From assembly GCF_014905175.1 (NCBI RefSeq), contig NW_025220585.1:1-64000 (forward strand): 64,000 nucleotides of DNA, in the 5' to 3' direction. This stretch comes from Aphidius gifuensis. Lineage: Eukaryota; Arthropoda; Insecta; Hymenoptera; Braconidae. Made by a program: the position numbers and the translations under genes. The notes below the pieces were generated by a model that saw only the letters and a list, made by a program, of their open reading frames with translations, was not told the DNA's origin and did not search any database. This document shows positions 10,392-21,028 of this stretch, in pieces (position 1 is the first letter of the stretch; each line of letters opens with the position of its first letter).

Positions 10392-10885
10392 ATTAAAGAT
10401 ATATAATAATATTTTCGATATTTGTTTGATTGATTACTTGACAATATTTTTTTCATCAAAATTTGGTTAAAAATTGGAATTTTTGACTTTTTACTTTAGA
10501 AATATGCCGAAAATGGAATTTTCTCAAGACATGTTTTAATTTTCTTTTATTTTTTTGCATTTAAAAAAATAATTTTTTTTTTTTTTTTTTTTAAATTTTT
10601 TGAAAAAAAAAATTTGAAAATAAAAAAAAAAATATAGAAACGTCTCGGCCCACTCTAATTTTTTTTTCAATCTACGTGAATTGAATACCTTAATTTAAAT
10701 TTGGGCTTTTTTTATGAAAGACGAGAATTAACATTGAAACACTCTACTTTACCTGCTAAAATACGTCACAAAATTTTCAAAAAAATTCAGGCTTCATAAA
10801 AAGCCAAAAAAAACATATAAAAAAATTTTCATCGAAATCCGTGAGGGTCAGGCAGATGACCAGCTGACTTGACTCAGAATGCCCG
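10392..10885. repeat. Right terminal inverted repeat of the 4.7 kb transposon
   Basis: Inverted copy of 6170-6676, ending CTTGACTCAGAATGCCC. The region just inside (9660-10390) is non-coding; it carries short open frames that overlap the arm and are not genes. Confidence 0.88.
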
Positions 10886-11030
10886 ATATTTATTATGAGT
10901 GTATAACTTACACAAATGTACGCACTTGTCACTCGGTTCAATTAAATTACTTCACTTAATTTGTATATTTATTTTTTGTTTTTTGATAAATATATTATTT
11001 TATTTTATTTATTTAATCTAAATGTTCCCT

Positions 11031-11043
11031 GGTTTCGGCACCA
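11031..11043 (-). other. Likely BEL/Pao primer binding site
   Basis: The minus strand reads TGGTGCCGAAACC a few bases after a CA dinucleotide (ATCCAACA) that would end an LTR. A tRNA-complementary TGG-initiated block right after the LTR is the expected primer site for first-strand synthesis, and this sequence type is usual in insect BEL elements. It is on the same strand as BEL/Pao 1. Confidence 0.6.
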
Positions 11044-11048
11044 AAAAA

Positions 11049-11760
11049 TGTTGGATATATTGCCCGTTAAGGGATTTATATCTAGTAAGGAGTTTAGGAT
11101 AGTTAAATTAAATAATCAACACAACAATTTTGTTTGTTACTGTTCTATTTTAATAATTATCATGTAAATTACTCTTTAAATTTTATATTATTATTCAATT
11201 TATTTGTGAAATTATTTAATTTGATTTTTTTGTAATAGCAAGTGACAAGAGAGAATTCCGTAGGCTACGGGATTGCGAATACTACTGAAACTGAAAAAAG
11301 GTCCAGGACGCTATCCAGCTTCTGGGCCTTAGTATATGAAAATTCTGGAAAATTCTAGAAGGCCAAACGACGCTTGTATAACCAAGCGTCGCTTGGACCC
11401 GACAAAACTTCCAAAATGTTTTTACATGTATTTTATTTTACTCCTCGAAAGACTGGGTGGTCTTCGAGGTCAGCGGCCTAATCCTTATTGTCCTCAAACT
11501 GCAACATTTTTCTAATGGCAAACGTTGTCAGTTTGAGGGATTAGTCGGCATCGACTCGTGCCGTCAGAGGATTAGACTCGCTGACTCAATGTGTTGTATG
11601 TTTTATTTTTTATTTTATTTTACATTTTCAATTTATTTTCTCTCAAATAACTTTTACCCTTTTTCTCTCTCTCTCTTCTCACTTACCTCTCTTTCGACGG
11701 AACATCCTATATAGGTCGGAAGTATTAGAGTTGGATAGTTATTTGGAAAGTAGTTACCAA
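11049..11760 (-). repeat. Putative LTR of BEL/Pao 1, rich in perfect hairpins
   Basis: The minus strand ends ATCCAACA just before the primer site. The outer boundary is uncertain; a TATATAGG-type box near 11710 would suit the U3 promoter. Inside are three strong stem-loops: CGACGCTTG/CAAGCGTCG (11368-11391), CCTCGAAAGAC/GTCTTCGAGG (11443-11469), and CTAATCC plus CCTCAAACTG paired with CAGTTTGAGG plus GATTAG (11478-11544). No second copy of this LTR is in the window, so the call rests on the primer site and position. Confidence 0.45.
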
Positions 11761-13650
11761 GAAATGCTCAAATTCTCTGGTAGGAACAACAACAACATCA
11801 TTTGTTAATTTTTTCAATATGGATGATGTCGTTGTGTATCAAATTGAGTGGACCACATACGAGATAGACAATTTTGGTAAGAATGTGTTCAATTATACCG
11901 TGCGTGGTCTACTAACATTCCAAATATCGAATTTTCAAAGTTTGATAATAAACCGCATACGGTCTTATTTACAAATTTTTGCCAAGCCCATGGAATTTTT
12001 ATACACTGTACACTAGAGTGGTTTAAAGAAAACCAAATTTTTTTTTTTGCGTTCTTCTACTAAAATTCATGTTTGCTAGGAAAAGATGTAATTCATTTCA
12101 TCACAAAAAAAAAAAAAAAATTTATGAAGGAATCAAAGATTATGTTTGAAAGTAAAGTCAATTTCTTGCTTATAGAAAAAATATAAATTTTTTTTACAAT
12201 GAAACATTTGAACATAGTAAAGTTGAATATTATTATGGATCTTTGGTTTTAAGCACTAAAAAACATTCTTTATACGATTATCACAATTTCTATTTATTAG
12301 TTACATAATAACAAACGTGAACAACATAAAAATAATATAATCTTCCTTTTTAAATTGCTTTAGAGAAATTCAAAAAAAAAAAGTGAATAAATTCATATGA
12401 TTCCCACAATTTTATTTTGAATGAAAGAAAAAAAATAAAATATAAATATTATATATATATATATATAGATTCATATATATTTATAGTATAAATAAAAATA
12501 ATAACAATAATTTCATGAATAATAATATTTATAATAATAATAATGTTAATTACGATATAACATTGATAATATTATCAATATTAATATTTTGAATATGATG
12601 TATACTCAGTTCGGTATACTGTTCAATAATATTTTAATAAGAAAAAAAAGTTTCAAATCGCACACGCATACACACAAACCAGCTGACGCTCCGAGTTTGT
12701 ACGCTGTCATACGCCATAGTTGTATGGTTGCCAGCTTCCCTACTCTTTCTATGTAATTCTCCCTTCTTTATCCGTTTGTGACCGAGCGTGTGATGGAGTG
12801 TTTGATGCTTAGCGTAACGCTAGTGGGGCCTTAAATTTTGTTGCTACTCTCCGTAAAGAAGTGTTACTCAAAAAAAAATTCGTATATACTAAGTGTTTAC
12901 TAATGTTGATTTTGAGCATAAATGACAATTATTACAAAAAAAGTGTGTAAAATATCGATCATCAATCGTCAATTCAATGTATTTGCAGTGTTAAGAACAG
13001 TGATTTTCTTACTATACACACATATTTATACACTCAAAGATGCATCTGAGTTCGACTCTCTATTTAATTTCTTATCGGTATCGGTATTTATCTGTTTTTA
13101 TCTGTATTCTCTTAATTTGCGTTTTGTAAAATTAACAGTTTTCCCATTTCAAGGATTGGCTCAATTCTATCTTGGGGAATTTCAGGTTTGTAATTTATTT
13201 TCTTTGCAACAAAAAAGTTGGGGACTTTAATCACGAGCGTTTAAAACCAGTGACAATATCTTAATTGATTTTCATAAATTACTATCTACTCACTGAATTT
13301 CATCACCAACTGGAAAAGCATAGAAAAGAAGACAAGACCTTTTGCAATCACATTGTTTCACGGCACATGATCGAGTCATTGTTGAACTCTTCTATATATG
13401 TTTTGCCACAATAAAAAAAAAGTCTAAAGAGTGTCTTTTTAATGATCTGAAATATTGAATGTTAACTTCAAGTATATAAACTATTCAAAAAAAAAAATTT
13501 AAAACATAAAAATTTTAGGTTATCGAGATTTGGTCACTATTCTATTGTCTCGACACTTTATCACAATGATAAGGATTAATAAAACTTAACAACAATTATT
13601 CAAATCTTCAATCGATATTATTATATGGAAAACAACATAATATATAAATT
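11760..13650. other. Non-coding AT-rich stretch
   Basis: No supported gene. It has poly-A/T runs, a (TA)n at about 12450 and a slightly GC-richer patch at 12655-12850. Open frames at 11819-12016 and 12922-13230 have no recognisable motif and biased, repetitive composition; I do not call them. Confidence 0.5.
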
Positions 13651-13658
13651 CATATCAA

Positions 13659-14326
13659 TTAAAAAAAAAAAAATGAAATGTCTAAGTTGAATTTTATATT
13701 TATTTTATTCTGTTTTGCTGTTTTGTTCATTCCACACGTTTCAGAGTAAAATAATGGCGCTTTAAGCATCGACGATAATACTAACTCGTCTGCAGCTATC
13801 GGTCGCGTAGGTTTAGAGTCGGCATCGTAGATATATTCTTGAAAAATATTACCCCGAGTCAAAATTCGCGGAATTCGTTTTTTGCGCATGTTTCCACTTA
13901 GCCGCTAGTTAAAAAATATAAACCGAGAAAAAAATACATGTAGTGCTAGGCCTCTGCGAAGTGGAATTGTAAGAAAAGAGCTTTCGTACTTTCGGCAGTT
14001 GGATCTTCATTTATGCAAATGTGAGAAATGGTTTTTTGAGTCTCACGATAATTGTAACGAGTAATACAATAATAGTGATGAATAAGAGGAATATTCACTC
14101 GATCAATATATTTTTTGAACAGATATCAACTTTTTTTACGAAAATTTGAAGCAGGGCAATGTAAAGAAATTAATTGAAAAAAAGAAGACGCACTGAAATA
14201 GCACTAAATGCATTCATTCACATTTGCTTTCAAATAAAAATAATGTTTGAAAAAACAAAAAAAAAATGAATAAACTAAAATTTGAAGAGATAATTAATTA
14301 TTCCACTCTGCAGATAATACATAACC
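13659..14326. other. Unassigned stretch with a small minus-strand open frame
   Basis: A 76-codon minus frame (13889-13659) begins MRKKRIPRILTRGNIF and is fairly well balanced in composition for about 55 residues before becoming low-complexity. I do not recognise it; it could be an exon or chance. The rest up to 14326 shows nothing I can support. It should contain the missing far terminus of the Tigger element, but no CAGTAGAACC-type end is visible. Confidence 0.25.
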
Positions 14327-14579
14327 TTATAATATAATTATTAAATACAACAATCGATATTTAAAGATCATCATGTAGTCAAAAATATTTCTTTTTTTAC
14401 AAAAGTTAATTAATGTTTCAACACTCGATTGAGCCTCTTTCAAAGATATTTCCTGGTCAGCTTTATTACTTTCAATGTGAGAATTTTCTTTTGGTTTTAA
14501 AGAATCAACAATGACTTGTGCAGTCAAACACTCATCTTGGTGTTGAACTGTTAGACAGTTTAACCATGTATTAATAGTG
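14327..14579 (-). pseudogene. Tigger-type transposase, C-terminal exon
   Basis: The frame reads NTWLNCLTVQHQDECLTAQ at its start and then has an acidic linker and a SLKEAQSSVETLINFCKKR helix, matching the conserved C-terminal tail of Tigger-like transposases. Five bases of this exon (20947-20943) sit on the far side of the LTR-like insertion, and the frame joins cleanly to them. The stop is at 14327. Confidence 0.7.
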
Positions 14580-14617
14580 TGACGAGTTGTACTCGCCCAC
14601 CTTAAATTTATATATTA

Positions 14618-14645
14618 CTAGCAGAAATACCCGGCTTCGCCCGGG
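14618..14645 (-). terminator. Helitron 3' terminal hairpin and CTAG end
   Basis: The minus strand has CCCGG, a six-base loop GCGAAG, then CCGGG, and 12 bases later CTAG. This GC-rich hairpin just before CTRR is the replication-stop signal of Helitrons. Confidence 0.88.
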
Positions 14646-15497
14646 AGCGGTAATTCACAGAAAATTTAATTTTTTTTATTTAAAAACAATTGAAAAAAAA
14701 AAAAAAAAAATTATAAATGTAAATCTGACATTAGTTCCGAGGCCAGTATGTTTCTTTTTGAGCAGATTTGAGTATTTTTAATCTTTCATATGAAGTCATG
14801 CATTATATTTTTTCTTTTTTATCTTTTGAAGAAAGGATAAATTGCAATTATGGTAATTTTTTTTTTTTATTTTTTTTCGGTTTCGGGGGTTTCTTATAAA
14901 TGTGATGGTTAAAAATGAATCTGCACCAAGGCTCATGTCTATATCATAATTTTAAAACAAAACTCATAATTACTTTAATTTTATTTTATCCAATGGTGTA
15001 ATGAATATTTTTAATAAAAAATGAACCTATAAATTGAAGTACGAACATAATTTTCATTGAAACAAAAATATTGAATATCTTACATATTAATTTATTCCAA
15101 AGCAAAGAAAATATCAATAGTAATTTATATATTTTTTTGTAATTGAATTATTTGACAAAATTGAAATTTCTTTTTTCTATTATTATTATTATTTATTTAC
15201 CTTTTATAAGACTAAGTAAACCTGATCTTATTCTACATTACCATCATAATTTCTTCATGCTAATATGAAGCCACCATTTGATTACATATCATATGTTTTA
15301 TTTTATTTTTATTTTTATTCAAATTTTATTCGGTATTTTTTTTTTTTAAACTCTTGAATGTAACAAGTTGTGACATTATAAATTATTTATATTGAATGTA
15401 TAATAATAAATTTTTATTGCTTTCCCAGTTTGCAAATCATGGCACCAAGTTAATGAATTGAAGTGGACTGACATAAAATGTTTGAATTTACTTGATT

Positions 15498-15851
15498 TCA
15501 ATCGCAAGCAGCACATATATTTATTGAAGAAATTTTCCAATTTATATTCTTTGAGTGTATATATTTCACAAGATTATATATATTTATTTCTTGGAACAAA
15601 ACATCTTCACCTTTTCCACATCCAGTCAATATTCTACCTTCAATTGTATTATTGTTCAATGACTTTATACATAACCGAGTTCCATTACATAATTTAGGTG
15701 GATTAATATTTCTAAAATCATTATCGGTGCTCCAATTTTCAATGTTAATATATGGGACGGTGTATTCAGACAGTTCCAATGCATTTAAAAACTCCATCGG
15801 ATAATATATTGCCTGTTCAGGAGAACATACTGTATCAATAAATTGATTCAT
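15498..15851 (-). pseudogene. Helitron helicase, C-terminal part
   Basis: The 117-residue frame holds the late SF1/PIF1-type helicase region: YPMEFLNALELS, a PKLCNGTRLCIKSL block, and GRILTG. This is the usual order in Helitron RepHel proteins, which unwind the transposing strand. It is separated from the Walker A piece by several stops (15852-16329), where the intermediate helicase motifs have decayed. Confidence 0.8.
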
Positions 15852-16329
15852 ATGCTTTACAAGTTCCTGGCAGAAAATTTAAAATGTCTCTATTTATTTG
15901 ATTAACTTTATCATTTTTTGGTGCGATAATAGCTCTTTCACATAACCATTCAGTATTAGAATAATTTATATGTATATTAGAAAAGACTTTTCTATTAATG
16001 AATCTATTGATTCTACAATATTACAAAATTTGATGGGAATGTGATGGTATCATCAGAATTTTTCTCCCATTTTCCATCTCCAAGTAGTAATAATTGTTTC
16101 GAAAATTTGCTAAAGTAGAATCACCCGTTAGAAATACTCGCATATTTTTTCGTTAATGTTATTAATTGTACATGTTTCCATAAATATGATTTTTTTAAAC
16201 ATGCATCTATTCGATCAGCTGATGTTCCTCGTGGAATAATTGGTAGAGTTTGTCAAAAATCACCAGCCAAAATAACAACAATTTTCCCCATTATAAATTT
16301 TTTGTTATTTAAATCTTGCAAAGTTCTAT

Positions 16330-16734
16330 CTATAAGGCTTCTAATCCTTTTTTTTTGACCATTGTAGATTCATCCCGAATAATTATTTTAGTTTGCTTTA
16401 ACAGTTTACATGTTGCAGGGTTACTTATAATATTACAAATTGGCTCATCAGATAAATTAAAATTAATTGGCAATTTGAGTGCTGAATGTGCAGTACGTCC
16501 ACCATGTAATAAAGTTGCTGCTACACCAGATGAGGCCACTGCTAATGCTATCTTTCCACTAATGCGAATTTTTGCTAATATTAAATTCAATAAAAATGTT
16601 TTACCTGTTCCTCCTGGGGCATCTAAAAAAATAAGTCCTCCTTTATTATTTTCACATATTTTAATAATCTTTTTATATGCTTTTTTTTGGTCGTCGATTA
16701 ATAATAATTCATTACCATTAATATATTCACCCAA
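16330..16734 (-). pseudogene. Helitron helicase, ATP-binding part
   Basis: The 134-residue frame has Walker A GGTGKT at residues 41-46 (within LDAPGGTGKTFLLN) and a Walker B-like IIIRDEST with the acidic pair at 121-122. This is a PIF1-like SF1 helicase start, as found C-terminal to Rep in Helitron transposases. The frame ends shortly after Walker B. Between it and Rep (16735-17380) the sequence is related but too broken to give an open frame. Confidence 0.85.
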
Positions 16735-17380
16735 GTTATTAATATCATATGACGTTTCACGTATGATTTCTGAATCTTGAATATTATTATTTCGAACAGG
16801 GGATATTATGCCCCAATGCTCTAAATTTTGACCAGATATTGATAAACATTATTTGAATTATCCCATGTAAAATACTTCGGAATTTCATAGTATAATAATG
16901 TTCTTGCAAAATCATCTATTTGACATAATTTAAAAAAAGCAGTTAATGTTGTTTCTGGTGCTGTCTAAGCTTTTGTTTCTATATTTTCATTTAAAAAATT
17001 AACGCCTTGTCCATTTTCGAGGTGAACATTCCAATGTTTGATATTTGGTTATCGATCATGAATTTTAAATCCACAAATTCACCATATTGCTTCATTACTA
17101 CTTATATTGGGAAACGCAAATTCCACCACGACGTCTGGTAGTGAATTTCTGGAAACTAACTCTTCCAGTCATTCGTATGTGGTATACACAGTATATATGC
17201 TAAATTATTAAACAAATAATATTTTTACAAATAGTTTGAAATGTCTGGTACAAAATTTTCACCGAAATTGATTAAAAAAAAAAAAAACAAGACTTTACGT
17301 TTCTGGGTGCAACAGTTATTCCAGGAGAAATAGAGATCTAAGTTTCTATGCATTTTCGAGGTTAGACAAACAACAACCTG

Positions 17381-17599
17381 TCAAAGTAAAATCACATTTT
17401 GATAATATATCGGAAATTCTCTCCGTCTACAAGTGGCAAACACATGATACTCATCACTTGAATCAATTTTTACACCAATACTCGTAATATGTTCCGCATA
17501 TATAATACGATTTTCTTCAAGGAAATTTCGTGAGGAATTCGTTTTTTGTGCCCATGAAAGTATATGCTCAATAGTTAATAACATTTTTTTAATAAACAA
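17381..17599 (-). pseudogene. Helitron Rep-helicase linker fragment
   Basis: A 72-residue frame overlapping the end of the Rep frame and shifted relative to it. It contains NSSRNFLEENRIIYAEHITSIG, plausible as the region just after Rep, but motifs are weak. Called mainly by position between Rep and helicase. Confidence 0.4.
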
Positions 17600-18864
17600 T
17601 AAAATTCTATGCTAATGGGATATACTTTACTTGAAGTCATTAGTTTCTTTTTTTGCCAACTGCTTACAGCGATTGGCCATGCCCACAATGTTTCATCGTT
17701 TTTATTTTCTATGGTAAAAATTGCTTGATCACTACCTTTATGTATATATTTTAATATATATTTAACCGCAACGACCGAGCTGCATAATTCGACATTAACA
17801 TGTGCTTCCATTATTTTAGAAATAAGTGGACAGTAAGGGACAATCCAACGATTATCGATATTTATTTTTTCATATTTATTATGAATTTTAGCATTAATAG
17901 TAGTCTGAAAACCACCATTTACTACACTTTTTCTTCTATACAAAGGATAATCATTTCTATCTGATCTTGTAGCATCACTCAAAGCATAATTATATGAACA
18001 TTTACCGTTTTTCATACATGGTGAAATAGGATTCAATGGTCCACATGGCCCATGTATCATATTTTTTTGAATTATTTCGTGTAAAAGTGGATCTTGTTCT
18101 GGATCTGGTAGCTCAGCAGAAATAATATCATCAATTTGGTTTGCATGAATTTTATTTTTCAACCATACTAAAATATGAGCGTGGGTAAACCTCTTTTGCC
18201 ATTCTATTGAGTAAACCCAAGATATAACATCACCGAAAATTTTATGTATTGTTATCAGATTAATTAATTTTCTCAATTTACATTTCAATACTCTAGCTAT
18301 CAAGTCATGACGATCGCTCGGTTGCTGATGAGGTAACAATAAATTTTTAATTTCATCCCATCGATTATTACATGTAAATGTAATAAATAAACATGGTTTT
18401 CCATTATGTTTTACATAACAAAGAGCGTCTTGTATATATTCATGCATATGCGTTGGACTACCGATGAAACTTACTGGTAAAATAAATGTTTGCCCTATAT
18501 TATTTACATTTTCATCATTTTCGAATGCATCTTTTAAATGAATGTATTGTTCTACTTTAAGAGTTTTTCGATTACATCGAATATAACGTAAACGTTCACT
18601 TTCAATTTTCGCATACATATCAACGACAAACTGATTTAACAATTGCTTATAACATAATAAATAATTTTTTGGATTATTACGTATCATAAGTTTTTGTGCA
18701 TAAAAATCCATTGCTGAAACTTTTTTATTTGTAGTTAATCTAGTATTAGGGTTTATTTGCTTCAACTCAAAATGATATCCATCTTCTCCTTGCCAAAAGA
18801 TTAGTGGATATTGTAGAGCATCATATGACGAATTCGTTACTACGTTTTTGTAATATAATATCAC
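17575..18864 (-). pseudogene. Helitron Rep (HUH endonuclease) domain
   Basis: This 429-residue frame contains the Helitron-like N domain (ALQYPLIFWQGEDGYHF) and the rolling-circle Rep core: FITFTCNNRWDEI, the HUH motif FTHAHILVW with His at 228 and 230, and the two-tyrosine motif VKYILKYIHKG with Tyr 369 and 373 flanking Lys 372. HUH nucleases nick and join the transposing strand through these tyrosines. All key residues are present. A frameshift near 18830 separates the N-terminus, and another near 17590 the C-terminus. Confidence 0.92.
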
Positions 18865-19642
18865 GTCTTATAAATTCATTTCCATTGATTATTGCTGCTA
18901 CTTCTTGAACAACAGGTAAATTAAAACGTCGTTCATGTTCATTTGAAGGGATTTTATCAGCTCGGAGAACTATTTTGCATTCATCTGTTGGCATATTTTC
19001 TAATGAGATTTTGAATAATTTTATCAATAAATTATGTTTGTGCAAATGGTTTTGTAAAGAATCGATAATTTCTTGTTGTACATTTGGGACAATTGAGCAC
19101 CTACGTTCTGACTCTATCTGATCATCACCAATAAAATATATTTGTAAAAAAGCAGATTCATCGACATCATAAAGAACAAGGGACCCTATTCTATGATAAA
19201 TTTGTCCTTGAATTTTGAAGGTAGTTTGATAACCTGACTCTTTTTTCCTATTTGCACCAAATGAAGTCATGTTAAAACACGAATTTTATTTTCTTATATT
19301 ATCTAAAAAATGCTTCGAATAATCTGTTAAACCAGATAAATAAGTGAATAAAGGCTCTTCAGGCTCACTAAAAAAAGGCAATTTTATTTTTCCGTTTGCA
19401 CAACACATACTATCAGATTCATCTTTAAATCTCAAAGCATGGCAATGTTTACATTCAACATCCATATTACCAATAGAAATACGACAATCATCATCATATA
19501 TATCGCTATAAGTATAGTTAAATGCTTTCATGTCCAGAATTATTTTAGATTTTTTTTGTTGTGTATTTTGAGGTTCTTTAAATTTTTTCAATCTTTTTGC
19601 CAACAAAGATTTTCATTCAATATTTTTTTTCCTTTTAGGCAT
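18821..19642 (-). pseudogene. Helitron transposase N-terminal region with zinc-finger-like segment
   Basis: Start codon at 19642 (MPKRKKNIE), then a TGA, then an open frame to 19286 with CKHCHALRF followed by CCANGKIKLP, the Cys/His cluster at the start of Helitron proteins. After a stop, the frame 19270-18821 gives MTSFGAN, FKIQGQIYHRIGSL, FLQIYFIGD and the conserved KIVLRADKIP block, ending RRDIILQKR just before Rep. The gene was clearly continuous; two stops and a frameshift now divide it. Confidence 0.8.
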
Positions 19643-19839
19643 AATAAGAATATTATTTGTATGCTACTGATAGTTTTGTTCAAATTAAATTCATTGATAC
19701 GGTTAGTTTGTTGCTATTGAACTTTCGTAAACTTGAATGAGTTTTAATATAGGTTAATCTTATTGACAGCTTATACTTTTTAAAATCGATCGTTTTTTAT
19801 TTTATATTGTATACATATCTGAAGTAGGCTGTATACTTG

Positions 19840-20430
19840 AAAAAAAATGCAAATTATTATTTTTTCTATGACATGAAACATTTATCTGAAATTCCCAAAT
19901 AAAATATCATATTTTCCAATAAACCATAAAAAAAAATATCATATCTGTTAATAGACCAGAAAAAAAAAACAAATTATATATTATCAAATTGAAAAAACCC
20001 TGAGGATGATGAGAAAATCAGTTTTCACATCCTGGTGATCACAAATCTGATTCATGGTTATTTTTTTTGTCATCTACATGATCACACAACCAAACAGCAT
20101 ATATATATGTTAAATTTTGAATCAATCGGAAATAAAAAAAATGCAAATAATAATTATTTTTTCTATACCGTAAAGCAATAATCAAAAATTCATGAATAAA
20201 ATATCATATCTTCCAATAGACCAGAAAAAATATATCATCTTTAAGTAAACCAGAAGAAAAAATAGATGATATATTATCAAATTGAGAAAATCCTGAAGAT
20301 GATGGAAAAATAAGTTTTTGACTCCTGGTGATCGCAAAAAGTCGCCAGGGTAATTTTTTTTGTCATCTAAACAATCAGATAGCCAAACTGAATAACTATG
20401 TTAAATTTCAAGTAAATCGGACGAGTACTT
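19840..20430. repeat. Tandem duplication of about 300 bases near the Helitron 5' end
   Basis: Two units (about 19840-20135 and 20136-20430) share blocks such as AATAGACCAGAAAAAA, TATATTATCAAATTGA, GATGATG and TCCTGGTGATC in the same order. No coding. It lies within the Helitron, between its 5' TC end and the transposase start. Confidence 0.75.
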
Positions 20431-20479
20431 TGCATAAAACTGCGTTTCCAAGAAATTGGTCCTTTTTTTATTGTATAGA

Positions 20480-20937
20480 TTACTATTATACTTTATTTGA
20501 TTTTATTATTATTATGTTATCGGGTGGGGCTGGCCAAATAAGAAGGGGAATATTGTTGGGGAAAGGGAAAATTTCTTTGCTATTTAAGCTGGCGACCCAG
20601 CTGAATAGTCACTTCGGTTTTCTGCCTCCCGACTAATAAGTTCGAGGTTCTTGAGGAGCCATCCCAGATCCTCGAATAGTCTTATCCCCACCCAGGTATC
20701 GGAGCCATCCATATCTAAACCCTAGGAGCAGGAGTCATCCTCTTCTAAAAATCCCCCTTTATTTCATGTATAGTCAGTTGGTCAGCCTTGCTTCGTTTTT
20801 TTTTTTCATTAATTATTAGTCAGTTAATTATTCTTTTTATAAATCATTTTTCTTGTTAAGACCATGACTTGAAGTCAGGTCTCATAATCTTATATTTGTG
20901 TTCAATTTAATATTAATTTATAATTTTTGATAAAACA
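20480..20937 (+). repeat. Larger half of the LTR-like insertion (copy A)
   Basis: It matches the minus strand of 38080-37640 in blocks such as GAGGTTCTTGAGGAGCCATC, AGCAGGAGTCATCCTC and AAATCCCCCT. A TATTTAAGC box (about 20582) lies in the 5' third. The copy at 38 kb is not interrupted by the Helitron. Confidence 0.8.
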
Positions 20938-20947
20938 TAATGTTCGA

Positions 20948-21028
20948 CTATTATTTTCAAAATTAAAATATAATAAAATCTATTCAGAAGTAAAAATATA
21001 AAATAATGTAATAAAATTTTATATTTAC
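20948..21028 (-). other. 81-base intron in the Tigger-type transposase
   Basis: The donor is GTAAAT after the codons for KSWES and the acceptor AATAATAG. Removing it, together with the LTR insertion eight bases on, joins the two coding halves in frame, in phase 0. This is inferred from the continuity of the reading frame. Confidence 0.55.

Larger units (their letters stand above)
6170..10885 (-). mobile_element. 4.7 kb DNA transposon with about 500-base terminal inverted repeats
   Basis: Both ends begin GGGCATTCTGAGTCAAG and stay similar as inverted copies for roughly 500 bases (6170-6676 against 10392-10885). Between them lies one multi-exon minus-strand gene (6878-9432). The left flank is a (TA)n run and the right flank begins ATATTT, so a 4-base ATAT duplication is possible but cannot be separated from the simple repeat. 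A second element start with a similar terminus (GGGGCATTCCATGTCAA) lies at 40162 and is also preceded by (TA)n. I do not assign a superfamily. Confidence 0.88.
1..11760 (-). mobile_element. BEL/Pao LTR retrotransposon 1, interrupted; 3' end outside window
   Basis: Read on the minus strand the order is LTR (about 11.76-11.05 kb), primer binding site, leader, gag (4644 down), zinc knuckle, aspartic protease, reverse transcriptase/RNase H and integrase, running off the left edge. This order and the Pao-type protein motifs define BEL/Pao. Three later insertions break it: a 4.7 kb DNA transposon (6170-10885) in the leader, a 163-base MITE in the protease, and a tRNA-like repeat between protease and zinc knuckle. 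The coding core (gag, RT, integrase) is fairly well preserved. Joining the 11 kb LTR to the 4.6 kb gag is an inference from orientation and from the transposon lying between them; it implies a leader of about 1.5 kb, which is long. The outer LTR boundary is not determined. Confidence 0.62.
14618..20479 (-). mobile_element. Helitron, 5862 bases, degenerate
   Basis: Minus strand begins TCTATACAATA at 20479 and ends with a hairpin and CTAG at 14618, with A before and T after: the Helitron AT target, TC start and CTRR end. It carries a Rep/helicase gene in pieces. It interrupts the 496-base LTR-like sequence, and the two halves of that LTR align with the uninterrupted copy at 38 kb, giving independent support for both ends. 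Confidence 0.92.
14580..20937 (+). mobile_element. Solo LTR-like insertion (496 bases) carrying a Helitron
   Basis: Outside the Helitron the insertion is 14580-14617 plus 20480-20937. It starts TGACGAGTTG and ends AAAACA. Flanking five-base copies are TAGTG (14575-14579) and TAATG (20938-20942), one mismatch apart. Nearly the same sequence is on the minus strand at 38116 down to about 37639, so it is a repeat family. TG...CA ends, a five-base duplication and a TATTTAAG promoter-like box suggest an LTR. No coding region is attached to this copy, hence solo. Confidence 0.7.
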
